DNA of 64,000 bases, taken from positions 62,001-126,000 of the forward strand of contig JAWPHD010000236.1 of assembly GCA_037043455.1 (NCBI GenBank), written 5' to 3'. The DNA is from Cyrtodaria siliqua (taxonomy: Eukaryota > Mollusca > Bivalvia > Adapedonta > Hiatellidae). A model generated the notes under the pieces. The model ran no database searches and was not told where the DNA came from. It worked only from the letters and a program-made list of their open reading frames with translations. Below are positions 32,189 through 43,080 of this stretch, one piece after another. Each line of letters starts with the position of its first letter. Position 1 is the first letter of the stretch. The position numbers and the translations under genes are program-made.

Positions 32189-32970
32189 ACAAGAGCTGTC
32201 GGAGAACAGCGCAGCTCGACTAATCGATTTTTCAGAGAATAATAAATTATATAGCTAGTATATACCATCAGAAAACAAGGCTAAAACAATGTGGGATGGG
32301 GTTGAGGGATGGGGCTTGTATAGAAACTCGGGCCGATATAAATATGCCTTGGCCTTGAAGCCACGGACCTGGATTTTGTACACGACACGTCGTTTGGTTG
32401 TGGTGAGCACTTGTGCCAAGTTATTTGAAAATCCGTCCTGCAATGCAAAAGTTATTGACCGGACACGATTTGTCCTTTGACCTCTAAGTGTGACCTTGAC
32501 CTTGGGGCCACAGACCTGAATTTTGTGCACGACACATCGTCTTGTTGTGGTGAGCAATTGTGCCAAGTTATTTGAAAATCCGTCGACGGTTGACAAGATA
32601 CGATTTGACTTTTGACCTCCAAGTGTGACCTTGATCTTGAAGACCTTGGTTTTGCGCGCGACACATCGTCTTGTTATGGTGATCACTTGAGCCAAGCTAT
32701 TTAAAAATCCCTGCAGGGGTTGTGACGTTACGGTCCGGACACGAAATTGCGTACCTGTTTTTGACATATGAACTGAAAGTGTGACCTTGACCTTTGAGGT
32801 ACGAATCTGGGTTTTGCGCGCGACACATCGTCTTGTTATGGTGATCACTTATGCCAGGTTATTTAAAAATCCCTGCAGGGGTTGTGACGTTACGGTCCGG
32901 ACACGAACTGCGGACGGACGGATTGACAGACAGATGGTGCGATTAATATATGCCCCCGAAACCCTATGTT
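32189..32970 (-). mobile_element. Helentron-like repeat, minus strand, tandem interior
   Basis: Read on the minus strand it ends TGTTCTCCGACAGCTCTTGTT, a CTGT/ACAG hairpin then CTCTTGTT. The interior has four units of ~135-160 bp containing ACACATCGTCTTGTT-type text (about 32380, 32525, 32658, 32820) and GTGTGACCTTGACCTT. An open minus-strand frame of 197 codons (32255-32848) is just the tandem units read in frame; I do not call it a gene. Confidence 0.5.
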
Positions 32971-33117
32971 ATGGCTTGTTATCAGAAGCTCTGTTTTATA
33001 ATGCATGCATATGCTTTTCTCATTTGTCCTCGATAGGTCCCCATTTGCCTCTGCGTACCTGCACAACTACCTACAATATTACGCCCAGAACTTTTTATTA
33101 TGACATGAGAATATTCA

Positions 33118-33312
33118 GTTCGTGATATCATGTATTCAGAATTGAAATGATGATATCACATATTCAATTACGTGATATAACCAATTCGAATACGTGATAG
33201 AAAGTATTCAAATACGTGATATCACATTCGAATACGTGATATCACGTATTCAAAATGAATATGTGATATCACGTATTTGAATATGTCATTTTTTGTGATA
33301 TCACCTATTCGT
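33118..33312. repeat. Array of palindromic ACGTGATATCACGT-like units
   Basis: About nine units of GTGATATCA or its variants, alternating with ATTCGAATA or ATTCAAATA, in under 200 bp. The best copies form the 14-bp perfect palindrome ACGTGATATCACGT (33234-33250 region). Every unit is nearly self-complementary, so the array can fold in many registers. Confidence 0.75.
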
Positions 33313-33569
33313 TTTTAGCACGAGTAAAAACATACTGATCCCTGACACGCTCTGAATAACAAAAATGGCAAACCACTCAGCTAAAGAGGACATATTGAGA
33401 AATATACAGCAAATATTATTACAATCACAACGTTGCTGGAACAGTGATGATGTCAACTGTAGCCATCTGAAAGCAACTCTTGGTTATGGGATCCAATCTC
33501 TAAAAATATAAAATGACAATAAATTACTTGATTCACTTTCTCACGATAATAAAACATATATCTAGTGAC

Positions 33570-33846
33570 CGGGATGGTAAAGACGCTGTGGTGAAACTAT
33601 CTCGCCTCTCACCGCTGCAGTTTCCAATCCCACTTCTCTCTTCCATGTACTCGTCCGTCGGATGGGGACGTAAACCGGGCGGTCCCGTGTATCGGTCTAT
33701 CCTCCGAGCACGTAAAAGAACCATAGGAATCTATCCGATAATAAGAGTAGGGCAGGTTCCCGGATTCCTATGTATCCTTCCCCTCTCTCTGGTGCGGCTC
33801 TAAATAACATATATTGTGTTGATGAGCCGTTAAACAACATTCAATT
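33570..33846 (+). mobile_element. Chimeric SINE: different tRNA-like head on the 7606-family body
   Basis: The first ~65 bases (GGGATGGTAAAGACGCTGTG, CTATCTCGCCTCTCACCGCT, GCAG..CCAATCCC) resemble the head of the SINE at 59225-59432. From CGTCCGTCGGATGGGGACGT onward the sequence is the body and tail of the 7606/15223 family. The head/body switch lies near 33650. Confidence 0.7.
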
Positions 33847-33974
33847 ATTACTCTCTTCCATGTCTATAACGTCTTGCTCTAATATTTCATACTATCTGTA
33901 TATAAATGTATCCATACAACTTAAGGCAGACAAATCAAATAATAAACCCTGCCTCTGCTGAAATTAACAGCTTT

Positions 33975-34105
33975 TCTGGAAAGAGTACGGCTGGAAAAAA
34001 TTATGGCCGTAAAAATTTACAGCCAGAATGTAAATATTTATGGCCGGAAAATCGTAAAAAAATAAAGTAGGGGCGGAAAAAATGTATGGCCAGAAAAAAA
34101 TCCTG
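33975..34105 (+). repeat. Short imperfect tandem, TATGGCCGGAAAAA-type
   Basis: Units such as TACGGCTGGAAAAAATTATG, GCCGTAAAAATTTACAGCC, TATGGCCGGAAAATCG and TATGGCCAGAAAAAAATC recur about every 25 bases. No known function. Confidence 0.6.
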
Positions 34106-35061
34106 CCAGGGTTTTACACCTTCAAATAAAACAGTTTAGACATGACTGGCAGATGAAACAAAACTTTAATCAAAATAAAATTGTACAAAATGAATCGCAA
34201 TCATAGATTTGAACAGTTCAGTTCATTCATTTGCTTCCTGGAATATGCATCTCGGTCAGTCACAGCATTGTTCAGTTGTTTGTCTGGAAATGTCTTCCCA
34301 AAGTGTTTTTTTGCACCAGCCATCCACGTAAGCTGAAATATTTGGTGAACAATTTTTCTTAGTTTATCTACCACATCTTCAATAATGTTTTTTATTTACA
34401 TATCTAAAAGAGCTGTAAGATGACAGTTCACTCAACTTTCGAGGCCTTGTTGGAAAATAAATTGAATAAAAGTCGAGGTAAAAAGGGACATAATTCTTCT
34501 TAAATGTATAAATAAAGTCATTGACCTTGTCTGTATGAATTCCTTTTTATGACAATGTTAAAGTTCATTGAATTTGTTTAAGTAAATATGAGCGTATTAA
34601 TACAAATATGTAAACTATAAAGTTGAAAAAGGAGTATAATTCCTTTAAATTTCACAACAGGGTTATGACTCTTTTTTTTTATATAAACCTTCCTGCTATG
34701 AAAATGAATTCATGTATAAAGTAACGTCCTTTGAATTTGTTTAGTGGTTTCTGAGAAGATAGCTTTACATAAAGGATTAACCAATGCCAATACTTCCCTT
34801 AGTTATGCCTTTTAAGTGCCATATATTTATTCACGGTGAAGTTTATCACAATGTATCATAAAATAGGGCGTATATTGTTTTATTTCTCTGAACTTGATGA
34901 CATATAAGAACTAGTGCTAAAGCCTCGAGTTTAATTATAATTATTTAATATAGCATGGTACCTATTGACCTACTTTAAGCATGTTAAGTAATCCTTTAAT
35001 ACAAATTACAGACAATTTTTTTTTAAATACTTACTTTTTAGTACTTTGATTCTTTCTGGGT
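34106..35061. other. Non-coding stretch, nothing recognised
   Basis: AT-rich. Would be intronic or 3'-flanking if the minus-strand exon at 35062 is real. No repeat termini found. Confidence 0.35.
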
Positions 35062-35258
35062 CTAGGACAGGTTTGTTTTCATCGCCTGGTCTTGCTCGTC
35101 CAATACCTGTACCTCTTCTTCAATGGTGAATACCTCATCCAGTAAGACGTACAACAGGTGGTATGCGGGTTTGACGTCCTTCTTTCTGGCCACCTTGCAG
35201 GATTTTGTAAGGGCGGACATTCCTACCGAGATACCACTGGATGAAATCAAGCATACCT
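35062..35258 (-). CDS. Candidate terminal coding exon of a minus-strand host gene
   Basis: Read on the minus strand: acceptor AATATTTCAG, then 65 codons beginning VCLISSSGISVGMSALTKSC and containing KVARKKDVKPAYHLLYVLLD, EVFTIEEEVQVL and a stop. The composition is balanced and unlike the AT-driven frames around it. It enters in phase 0, the phase in which the candidate exon at 45144-45230 ends. 'LLxxLLDEVFT.EE' faintly recalls the core helix of BEN domains, but the piece is too short to claim one. The plus-strand LINEs in between would be intronic, in antisense. Confidence 0.4.
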
Positions 35259-35754
35259 GAAATATTTAAATAATATAATATATGGAACTATTTGGCTCTA
35301 AATTGATGATGGGCCACTGAAAGATACCAAAGGATTAATATAATTTATCACATAACTTGCGGAGTGGAAGTCTAGTCTAATAAGGCCATAATATTTATCA
35401 TAATTCACGTGTAACAAATATGAAAATGAAGCTTGAATCATTTTTTCAGTTTTTTTCATTCAGACAGGCCCTTTGTTCATCGGAATCGCTTTATCAATTA
35501 CTGAAGCAGTTTAAAATACATTGCAGATATCGAGGAGATAGTTTTGTGGTTTGGTATTATATGGAGAAGACGGAATCAACATATCACAACATCATACAAA
35601 CATACGACGTCATAATACCTTACATATAAGCAATTACCATTATAAATATTCCTTACAAAAAGTTCAAAAGTATACATTTGTGTATTATAACTTAATATTG
35701 AATTTATTAAACTTGTATAAATGCAAACGTAATAGAACGAGTACATCTTAGTTA

Positions 35755-36545
35755 TTGTAAAAGTATACATGGGGTTAAAACATCTACACAAAATGATTTT
35801 GTGTATGGTGAACTAGGCAGGACACTTTTAAAACAGCATAGAATTATAGCTGTAATTAAGTACTGGTTAAAAGTTTTAAATTGTGAAAGCAATGAATATA
35901 TAAAAGCTGTTTATAATATGATGCTTTGTGACATTGAGATGAGGCCTAATAAGAAAAACTGGGCATCAGCAGTAAAATACTTGTTAGAGAGCATGGGTTT
36001 TAATTATGTGTGGTTATTTCTGGGTGTTGGAAATATGCGTATGTTCATATCAATATTTTAAGCAAAGATTATCAGACACTTTTATCCAAAACTGGAATTA
36101 TCGTATACAGGCTTCTTCGAGAGCTAAAACGTATATTCAGTTTTTTGTGTATTCTCGTATAAATCGTATCTAGAAAATGTTTAAATAAGAAAATTTAGAG
36201 TAACACTGTCTAGATTAAGAATGTCCTCCCATAGGTTACAAATAGAAGCGGGCCGTTGGCATAAGCCACACCGTATTCCTATTAATGAGCGCAAATGTTG
36301 TATATGTGACGTTCTAGAAGACGACTACCATTTTATATTGGAATGTACTTTATATAAAGAACTAAGAACACAACTTATCAATCGATACTATTGGCAAAGA
36401 CCAAATATTCCCAAATTTATAGAACTGTTGACATCAGAAAAGCTTACTACTGTAAATAATTTGGCTACTTATGTATTTGATGGTTTTAAAATTCGAAATG
36501 ACATATATTACTATCAATAAATACTAGTACTCTCCCAAGAGGTAC
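35755..36545 (+). pseudogene. LINE pol fragment (5'-truncated, 3' third of ORF2)
   Basis: Frame pieces read VYGELGRTLLKQHRIIAVIK (thumb region) and, after a frame break at about 36060-36190, RLQIEAGRWHKPHRIPINER then KCCICDVLEDDYHFILECTL: a C-terminal Cys2-His-Cys zinc-finger pattern C-x2-C-x(8-9)-H-x4-C typical of ORF2 ends in many animal LINEs. Same family as the LINE at 37030-44800. 5' truncation and a frameshift mark a dead insertion. Confidence 0.8.
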
Positions 36546-36571
36546 TCTAACAACAATATTACTGTATGTGC

Positions 36572-36745
36572 AGAGGCGTAGCTAGCCCTCTATTCATGTG
36601 GATTCATAATTGTGCTAGGGGGGTCCGGGGGCATGCCCCCCCCCCACCCCCCCGGAAAAATTTGAAAACAATGGTGCAATCTGGTGCATTCTGGGCGTTC
36701 TGAGGTGCTGTATACTCATGGACCAAATGGTCTACTGTATTTGTT
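36572..36745 (+). repeat. GC-hairpin repeat (GGGGGCATGCCCCC)
   Basis: AGAGGCGTAGCTAGCC starts the unit; GGGGGGTCCGGGGGCATGCC leads into a run of thirteen C, then CCGGAAAAATTTGAAAAC. The G-run and C-run form a strong hairpin. Dispersed 'aggcgtagctagc...gggggcatgc' repeats are widespread in invertebrate genomes; the class is unclear. Confidence 0.55.
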
Positions 36746-37029
36746 GAATAAACTATAAATAAACTATATAAAATTAGCATGCTTTGCAAAGCCTAGCAAC
36801 ATGTTTTCACTTTTACCCAACATGTTTAATATTAATTCAAAGTTGAACATGCACTCATGTAAGATACTCTTTTGTATTATGGCATTATCAATGATAACAG
36901 TTATTTTGTTATTTTTACATTTATAAAATAATACATTTTGTAAAAAAAAAAGAAGAAAATATTCAGAAAAGGAATTTGACCCAATTGATTTTAGGCAAGT
37001 CACTCTTAGACAAAACATTTTTAAATACA

Positions 37030-37682
37030 AAATAATGATCTTTCTTCAAAAATTGACTTTATTTTCTCCAAGATTACGAAACTGGACACAATAGAAGCGC
37101 AGCAAAATAGTATCCTGTCACGCCTAGACAGCACTGATTTAAAAATACAAGGCAATAAGAAACTGACTGATTCTGCCAATGATAAGATAAAAGATACTGA
37201 GTCTAGCCAGCAACTTTTGAGTGGTCATTATAAAAGCGTGAACAAACTCACAAACTTTGTAAACAAACTACAGGGCGAGGTAAAAGCTTTGGGCGATTCG
37301 AATTCGAAATTACGATGTGACAACGACGCCTTGCAAGAAGACATCATTGATCTTAAATGTCGATCCATGCGTGACAATCTCGATTTTATTGGCATCCCCG
37401 AGACTAGTACTAGCACGCCGGTCTCGATGGATACAACACCCGCTCCAGTCCCAGGCCCGATGACTATGCCGGCGTCGTATGCACATATGGCGACAGCGGA
37501 GGATTGAAATGAAAAAGTGTTTCAGTTTTTGTGAAATTGTGTTAAAAATTGCTGATCCTAAATCCAAAATCCAAATCGATAGAGCCCACCGGATGGGGGC
37601 GCCCTCACATGTTTTTTTTTGCAGTGAAACATGGCAACGTAAATGTGATGTATTTGAATTGAATGGGTATGTGAGTGTATAG
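37030..37682 (+). pseudogene. LINE A ORF1 remnant (coiled coil plus RRM start)
   Basis: From about 37034 an open frame runs to the stop at 37505. It is rich in heptad-type residues (KITKLDTIEAQQNSILSRLD; KLQGEVKALGDSNSKLRCDN), a likely trimerising coiled coil, then CRSMRDNLDFIGIPE. After a frame shift near 37500 comes FCEIVLKIADPKSKIQIDRA followed by HRMG. '[N/R]-L-x-F-x-G-I' and 'I-x-I-x-R-A-H-R-x-G' are hallmarks of L1-type ORF1 (Transposase_22) proteins. At about 37605 the sequence jumps into ORF2 endonuclease (FFCSETW), so the ORF1 end and ORF2 start are deleted. Confidence 0.75.
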
Positions 37683-37729
37683 ATGTTCCAAGGAAACTTA
37701 GTGTATCATCTAGAAAAAAGAGTAATAGA

Positions 37730-38890
37730 GGTCATGGTGGTTTATACGCGAAATAGTTATGAATGGTATACATATTTTAGAAAAAGATAGTAATGGTTTT
37801 ATATGGGTAAAATTTGATAAGCATTTCTTTAACATCGAAACTGATATATGTGTATGCTTTGTATATATACCACCCGACGATTCTGTATATTTTAAAACAC
37901 ACGATGTAGTTTTTTTTGAAAAAACTTGAAATCGGTGTTAGGAAATATTCATTATCTGGCCAAATCTCGGTAATTGGTGACCTAAATGCAAGATGTGGTT
38001 CCAAGGATGATTTTTCACTGAATAGTAATATTTTTGAAAAATACATTTTAACTATTGATGGTAATAATTCCGATGAAATATGTGTTAATATTGGGGAAAG
38101 AGCATCTGCTAATAAAATTTGTGCATCTGGGTTAAAGCTTTTGGATATATGTAAAAGCACTAATCTCAGAATTGTCAACGATAGGGTTGGCGAAGACGCA
38201 GGTCTCGGTCAATTCACATTTATTTCCCATACGGGGAAAAGTCTGATTGATTACGTATTGATGTCGGAAGATATTTTCCCATTAATTAAAGATTTTATAG
38301 TACATGACGTATATGCATTTTCCCCCCACGTGCCAATACAATTAAATTTAAAAGTCCAATGTAAATGGACACCAATGACACAGGAAACGATTACAATAAA
38401 TAAAATTGAATGGGATAATACTAAAAATGATTTATTTAAAGAAATATTATCTACAGAAGTCTCTCAATATGATAATGTTATTGATCAAATATCTTCATCT
38501 AATTTAGATATTAGCAATGGCGTTAATACGTTTGCAAATACCCTGTACGATTGTGCCTTTCGTGTATATGGTTCTACCAAACGAGTAAAGCGTAGTAACA
38601 ATAACACGTCTCGTCGCAAACATGTCAGCCCGTGGTTCACGGAGGAATGCGAATTAGCCAGGCGTGACCTTAATTCGGCCAATAAAGCGTACAAAAGTAT
38701 TAGGACGAATGAAAACATAACTTTGGTTATATCCAAACGCAGATATTATTGTAAGGCCAAACGCCGAGCGAAAGCAAAACATAATAAATCAAAAAACATT
38801 ATTACACGAAGCAGCCAAAACCCAGCCAAACAAGTTTTGGGAATTTATAAGAAAAGCCAGAAAGAAAGGTAATATTATTAATAATATTCC
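37730..38890 (+). pseudogene. LINE A apurinic-like endonuclease domain and linker
   Basis: Visible motifs: FCVCFVYIPPDD-like strand (37855-37885, read as CVCFVYIPPDD), then IGDLNARCG (the G-D-[F/L]-N-A-R motif with catalytic Asp and Asn), SLIDYVLMSED, and SPHVPIQL where the family has S-D-H-x-P-[I/L]: the Asp is replaced by Pro, the His kept. The frame is open at 37916-38872, then a highly basic linker (SKRRYYCKAKRRAKAKHNKS). The loss of the SDH aspartate alone would impair cleavage. Confidence 0.8.
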
Positions 38891-38999
38891 TGATGGGGAA
38901 TTTTTTTAAACATTTTAAAAAGATTTATTTTCTTCAGTTGATATATATTCAAATGAGGATGTTGAGAACTATTTAAAACAAGTAATTATGACGCTATAA

Positions 39000-39726
39000 T
39001 TGAACAGTTAGATTATGAGATTAGAATTGACGAGGTTAAAAAAGCTATAGCAATGTTAAAAAGACAAAAAAGTCCGGGGACGGACTCGTTGACCTCGGAA
39101 ATGTTTATAGAAGGGAGCGCTGTTCTATCAGCAACTTTATGTAAACTTTTTAACCATATATATAATAGCGAAATTTATCCAGATAGCTGGACAAATGGTA
39201 TACTTGTCCCTGTACAAAAAAGGTGACAAAAATGATGTGAATAATTACCGTAGTATTATGCTTACGAGTATTTTTTCTAAAATATTTTCTCAAATTCTAG
39301 ACAGCCGACTACGTAAATGGGCAGAAACAAATAATTTATTGTCAGATAACCAGTTTGGTTTCAGACAATATTGTGCTTTTATAGACTTTAAGAAAGCATT
39401 TGATTTGATATACAGAAATGGGATATGGTTTAAATTAATAATGATGGGCGTTTCATCAAAGTTTGTTAAGATGCTTCAAGGTATGTATGAATCTGTTAAA
39501 TCGTGCGTGAAAGTAAATGGTACATTAACTGAACATTTCGATAGTTATATTGGAGTGAAGCAAGTTTAGCCATTGTCTCCTTTATTGTTTATTTTATTTA
39601 TCAACGACTTATCAGAGTCTCTTTATGATGATACAGTAGACATGATAACGCTAAATGAGCTGCAAATCTTTGCAGACGACACAATTTTATTTTCCTATTC
39701 AGCAGATGGGTTACACATTTTACTTA
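39000..39726 (+). pseudogene. LINE A reverse transcriptase remnant
   Basis: Motifs in order: KRQKSPGTDSLTSEMFIEGS (palm entry), YKKGDKNDVNNYRSIMLTSI, NQFGFRQ, CAFIDFKKAFD (motif A, first catalytic Asp), GVKQV-stop-PLSPLLFILFI (motif B, broken by TAG at 39568), and LQIFADDTILFS (motif C with the DD pair). Between FRQ and CAF about 20 residues are missing in frame. At 39727 the domain is interrupted by a non-LINE insert and resumes near 40100. Confidence 0.85.
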
Positions 39727-40100
39727 GGCCAAAAAAAAAGAAAGGTGTGTTTCCTATTGCATGCTCTAAAAATATAGGGTAGGTCGGTAGGCACTTTTTT
39801 GTTTTCATTTTGGTGCAAGATATTGTGAGATTCTACATGTATTTGTCTCATAAACCCCGTAAAAGTTGATGATACAACTGAAAGTTTCTCTGTGATGTCA
39901 GTTTAGCTCGATATATTGTGATAAATCATTTTTCAGAACAAATTAAATTTCTTTTTTTTTAAAATAGGGTCGGTCGGGCCACCGAAACACAGGTATTTTT
40001 TTTGTTGGCTTTAAGGTCATATTTCGAGCGTAATGTATGTGTGTGTGTGTGTGTGTGGGGGTGGGGGGGGGGGGGGTGGGGGGGGGGGAGGGGGAGGGTA
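39727..40100 (+). repeat. Insert in LINE A with (GT)n and poly-G tract
   Basis: Begins AGGCCAAAAAAAAAGAAAGG. It contains two related blocks (ATAGGGTAGGTCGGTAGGCA at 39774 and ATAGGGTCGGTCGGGCCACC at 39964), a (GT)9-like run at 40033-40056 and an almost pure G tract at 40057-40100 that could form quadruplexes. Origin unknown. Confidence 0.5.
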
Positions 40101-40149
40101 ACTGTAAATCACTGTTATAAAAAAGTCTTTGAGTGAACAAGCAATAAAA

Positions 40150-40650
40150 GCTTCATTTTCGCGTAATACACTTTTTGATGTAATCCCATTAAATATTACG
40201 AAAAGTTAAAGTTGTTTGATTCAATGATTCTTCCAATTTTAAATTATGGTTTAGAAGTATGGGGCTTTCATAAGGCACCAGATATAGAAAGAGTACATAT
40301 TACTTTTTTAAAACAAATCCTCAATGTAAGATCATAAACCACAAATGCAACTGTAAACGGTGAACTCGGTAGAGTAACATTAAACATCTTACGTAAAGAA
40401 CGAATTATAAAATATTGGTTTAAAATAATTAAATCCCCAAATTCACTCAAGTATTACAAGTGATGAGCCCAATTTTAACTGTTGGGCTTATCAAGTAAAG
40501 ACTATCTTATGTAATATAGGTTTTAACTATCTTTGGAATAAATGTTACTAATATACAAATAACACGCGTTGTTGAACGCCTGTATGATCAATATTTGCAA
40601 AATTGGTATTCAACACTTCAAGAATCTCCAAAATTATCTGCATACAATAT
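40150..40650 (+). pseudogene. LINE A thumb/connection region remnant
   Basis: Frames read LFDSMILPILNYGLEVWGFH then KAPDIERVHITFLKQILNV, GELGRVTLNILRKERIIKYW and YDQYLQNWYSTLQESPKL. This is the post-palm region conserved in this LINE family; the fragment at 35755 carries the same GELGR block. Several stops and frame breaks. Confidence 0.75.
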
Positions 40651-41420
40651 GTGCATATTAAATGGAAGAAATATGAAGAATAATGATTTCACAAGTATCT
40701 CGACACATGGCATGTCGGTCGTTGACTATTGCCTAGTACCATACGAACAATTGCACAGATATTGTGATTTCAGTGTATTAAGAGCCTTGGACTTAATAAA
40801 CGATGTCGAAATTAAAGATACTATTGAAAATCACTCAATCCCGGATCATTCATTTCTTCGTTGGTCATTTAAAGTAAAACCGACAAATAATACTACGATT
40901 GAAAATAACAAACGCTCAGCCTCGTTTACGAAATATGACCGAAAAAATATACCAGAACAATTCATGAATGACACCGACATATTAATTTTATTAAATGATA
41001 AAATTAAGTACTTGGAGCAAAACCAAAATGAACAATTCTCCATAAACAAATCATACAGCGATTTTGTCGATATTGTTAAGTCGCAAATGAACTCTTACTT
41101 AAACCCTAAAGAAATATTAATAGATGGAAACTAGTCTAAAAAGCGGAAACATAGAAAGTCCTGGTGGAATGACACTTTAAATGAACTGTGGAAAGATATG
41201 TGTTGTAATGAACGAAAATGGATTAAGTGTACAGAGAGATCACGAAAAATATTTATATTGAGAGCAGAAAACTATTTGACAGCTCGGTTCAAAAACGAAA
41301 AAGACCATATTGGTACGAAATGCAAGAAAAATTACTGGAATCGTGTAACAGCAAAAACTCTGGTGATTTCTGGAAGTCAGTTGGAAATATTGGAATAGGA
41401 AATAAGTAGAACAAACGTGT
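40651..41420 (+). pseudogene. LINE B endonuclease C-terminal half and linker
   Basis: Reads CILNGRNMKNNDFTSISTHG, MSVVDYCLVPYEQL and SIPDHSFLRWSF (the D-H pair of the endonuclease is kept). The open frame 40595-41134 actually starts in LINE A, so its first ~17 residues are LINE A and the rest LINE B: an accidental in-frame fusion. A stop follows at 41132-41134; the RKSWWNDTLNELWKD linker continues beyond it. Confidence 0.8.
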
Positions 41421-41424
41421 CCCT

Positions 41425-43080
41425 ATGGAAATTATACGAGAAGACGGTTCGATTAGCACATCAACTCCGGAAATCTTGAACAAATGGGAGTCCCACTTTA
41501 AAGACGTATTTTCGACATCTAACACTTTTACTGAATCTGAAGTAATAAGCAACACGAGTGCAAACATTAGAAACATAAATACTGATGTCTTGAATGCAGG
41601 AATAAGTATACTTGAAGTTGAAAAGGCTGTGCGCTCTTTGAATAAAAATAAAGCCCCAGGGTATGATGAACTCCCATCGGAAGCACTTCAGTCACAACTT
41701 TGTATTACTTACCTTCATAAACTTTTCTGTGTTTGTTTTAATAAGGGAAGAATACCAGAATCTTGGACATTTCGAGTTATCACCCCGGTTATTAAGGACC
41801 AATCAGGTGACACACGCGACCCCGCCGATTATCGCGGGATTACAGTCACGTCTGCGGTGTACAAGGTGTAGCACACCCATTGCAATACAGGAAGTGTCGG
41901 CCTGGGGTACTCGCATAATGGCGTCAATAAATAATTCTCATTTCTTTTTGTAAAAAAAGGCATTTTCACTAATTTAAAGTGCTATTTTTGGTTTATATCA
42001 CATTGTTGATCTATTTGTTACATTTTTCAAGCATTGCCATGTTAAAATTGTGAGTTTTGAATTTATTTTGCTCATATGGAAATGAGTGTATGAATACAAT
42101 ATTATGGCATCTCAGTGTTTATGTTTTTAAAGGGACCATTCATTCATGAGACAAGTTCTTTCTTAGAAGATACATGACCCCCATTTTTCTGTGGATTTTT
42201 TGGCAGCATATATGTCATTTGTGATGAGAATGTAAGTTATTCATTTTTAAATTGGGCCCAGATATGAATGACAACATGGCATTTAAAGTTTAATTCACAC
42301 ACAACTCAATGCAACAATCAATGGGTGTGTTACACCACAAGGCGTATTGCTCGATTCTAAATGATCGATTGGTCAAATGTGGTTGAGGACATTAATGTAC
42401 TATCGGAATCTCAAAATGGATTTAGACGAGAACGCAGCACTATTGACAACTATCAACTCTTACAAACATTATAGAGTGTCGCAAGAAACTTAAAAAGTCA
42501 ACGTTTGTCGCATATGTAGATTTTAGGAAGGCCTACGACAAAGTAGACAGAACTATGTTGTGGTCAAAATTATCAGATATAGGTCTAGAGGAAAATGTTA
42601 ACATGATTAACGCTTTCAAATCGTTATACTCAAACGTCAAATGTGCTGTGAAAATAAATAATTTAATGACTGAGTGGTCTGGAGTGCCGATTGGTCTCAA
42701 ACAGGGATGTTTAATGTCTACAACAATGTTCAATATTTACATCAACGTCCTTGAGGAGTGTAATACTGGTTTAGACATTGGCGATAGAATACTGAATCAT
42801 CTGTTTTATGCCGACGACTTGGTCTTACTAGCGGAAAACGAGGGTGACCTTCAGTTACTTCTTAACATACTATCCCAGTGGTGCAATGTGAACAAAATGT
42901 CTATAAATAGTGAAAAGACAAAAGTTATGCACTTTAGAAATCCACCTGTTCAACGGACGAATATAGTATTTCAGTGCGGCGACTCGAAAATTGAATGTGT
43001 GGAAAGATATAACGAAACACTTGACTATAATGTCACTGTAAAATACGTAGCCCAGTCAGCGACTAGGGCTCTCTGACTGC
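41425..43080 (+). pseudogene. LINE B reverse transcriptase, interrupted
   Basis: Before the insert: VEKAVRSLNKNKAPGYDELP and GDTRDPADYRGITVTSAVYK. After it: LNDRLVKW, SQNGFRRERSTID, STFVAYVDFRKAYDKVDRTM (motif A Asp), GVPIGLKQGCLMSTTMFNIY (motif B) and LNHLFYADDLVLLAENEGD (motif C, catalytic YADD intact), then CNVNKMSINSEKTKVMHF. Without the 41873-42340 insertion and a frame break near 42470 the core would be nearly complete, so this copy is relatively young. Confidence 0.9.
41873..42340. mobile_element. Non-autonomous TIR element inside LINE B RT
   Basis: Left TGTAGCACACCCATTG and right CAATGGGTGTGTTACA are inverted repeats. The flanks ACAAGGTG and ACAAGGCG look like a target duplication of 6-8 bases. 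The RT reading frame is lost at the left edge and regained right after the right edge, which fixes the borders. No transposase; superfamily uncertain. Confidence 0.7.

Larger units (their letters stand above)
37030..40650 (+). mobile_element. LINE A, 5' portion, split by LINE B
   Basis: APE-type non-LTR retrotransposon with ORF1, endonuclease, reverse transcriptase and thumb remnants in order. It is cut at 40650 by LINE B and resumes at 44389: the interrupted peptide WYSTLQESPKLSAYN continues as IIKTDFSFEKYVDS after the insert, and TACAATAT is duplicated at 40643-40650 and 44381-44388. Many stops and small deletions show it is dead. Confidence 0.85.

Noticed and set aside
32255..32848. 197-codon minus-strand frame with internal peptide repeats
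   Set aside because: Lies wholly in a tandem helentron-like repeat; the peptide repeats mirror the DNA units.
40033..40100. GT/poly-G tract as a regulatory element
   Set aside because: Lies in an insert within a dead LINE; a simple-sequence expansion is enough to explain it.
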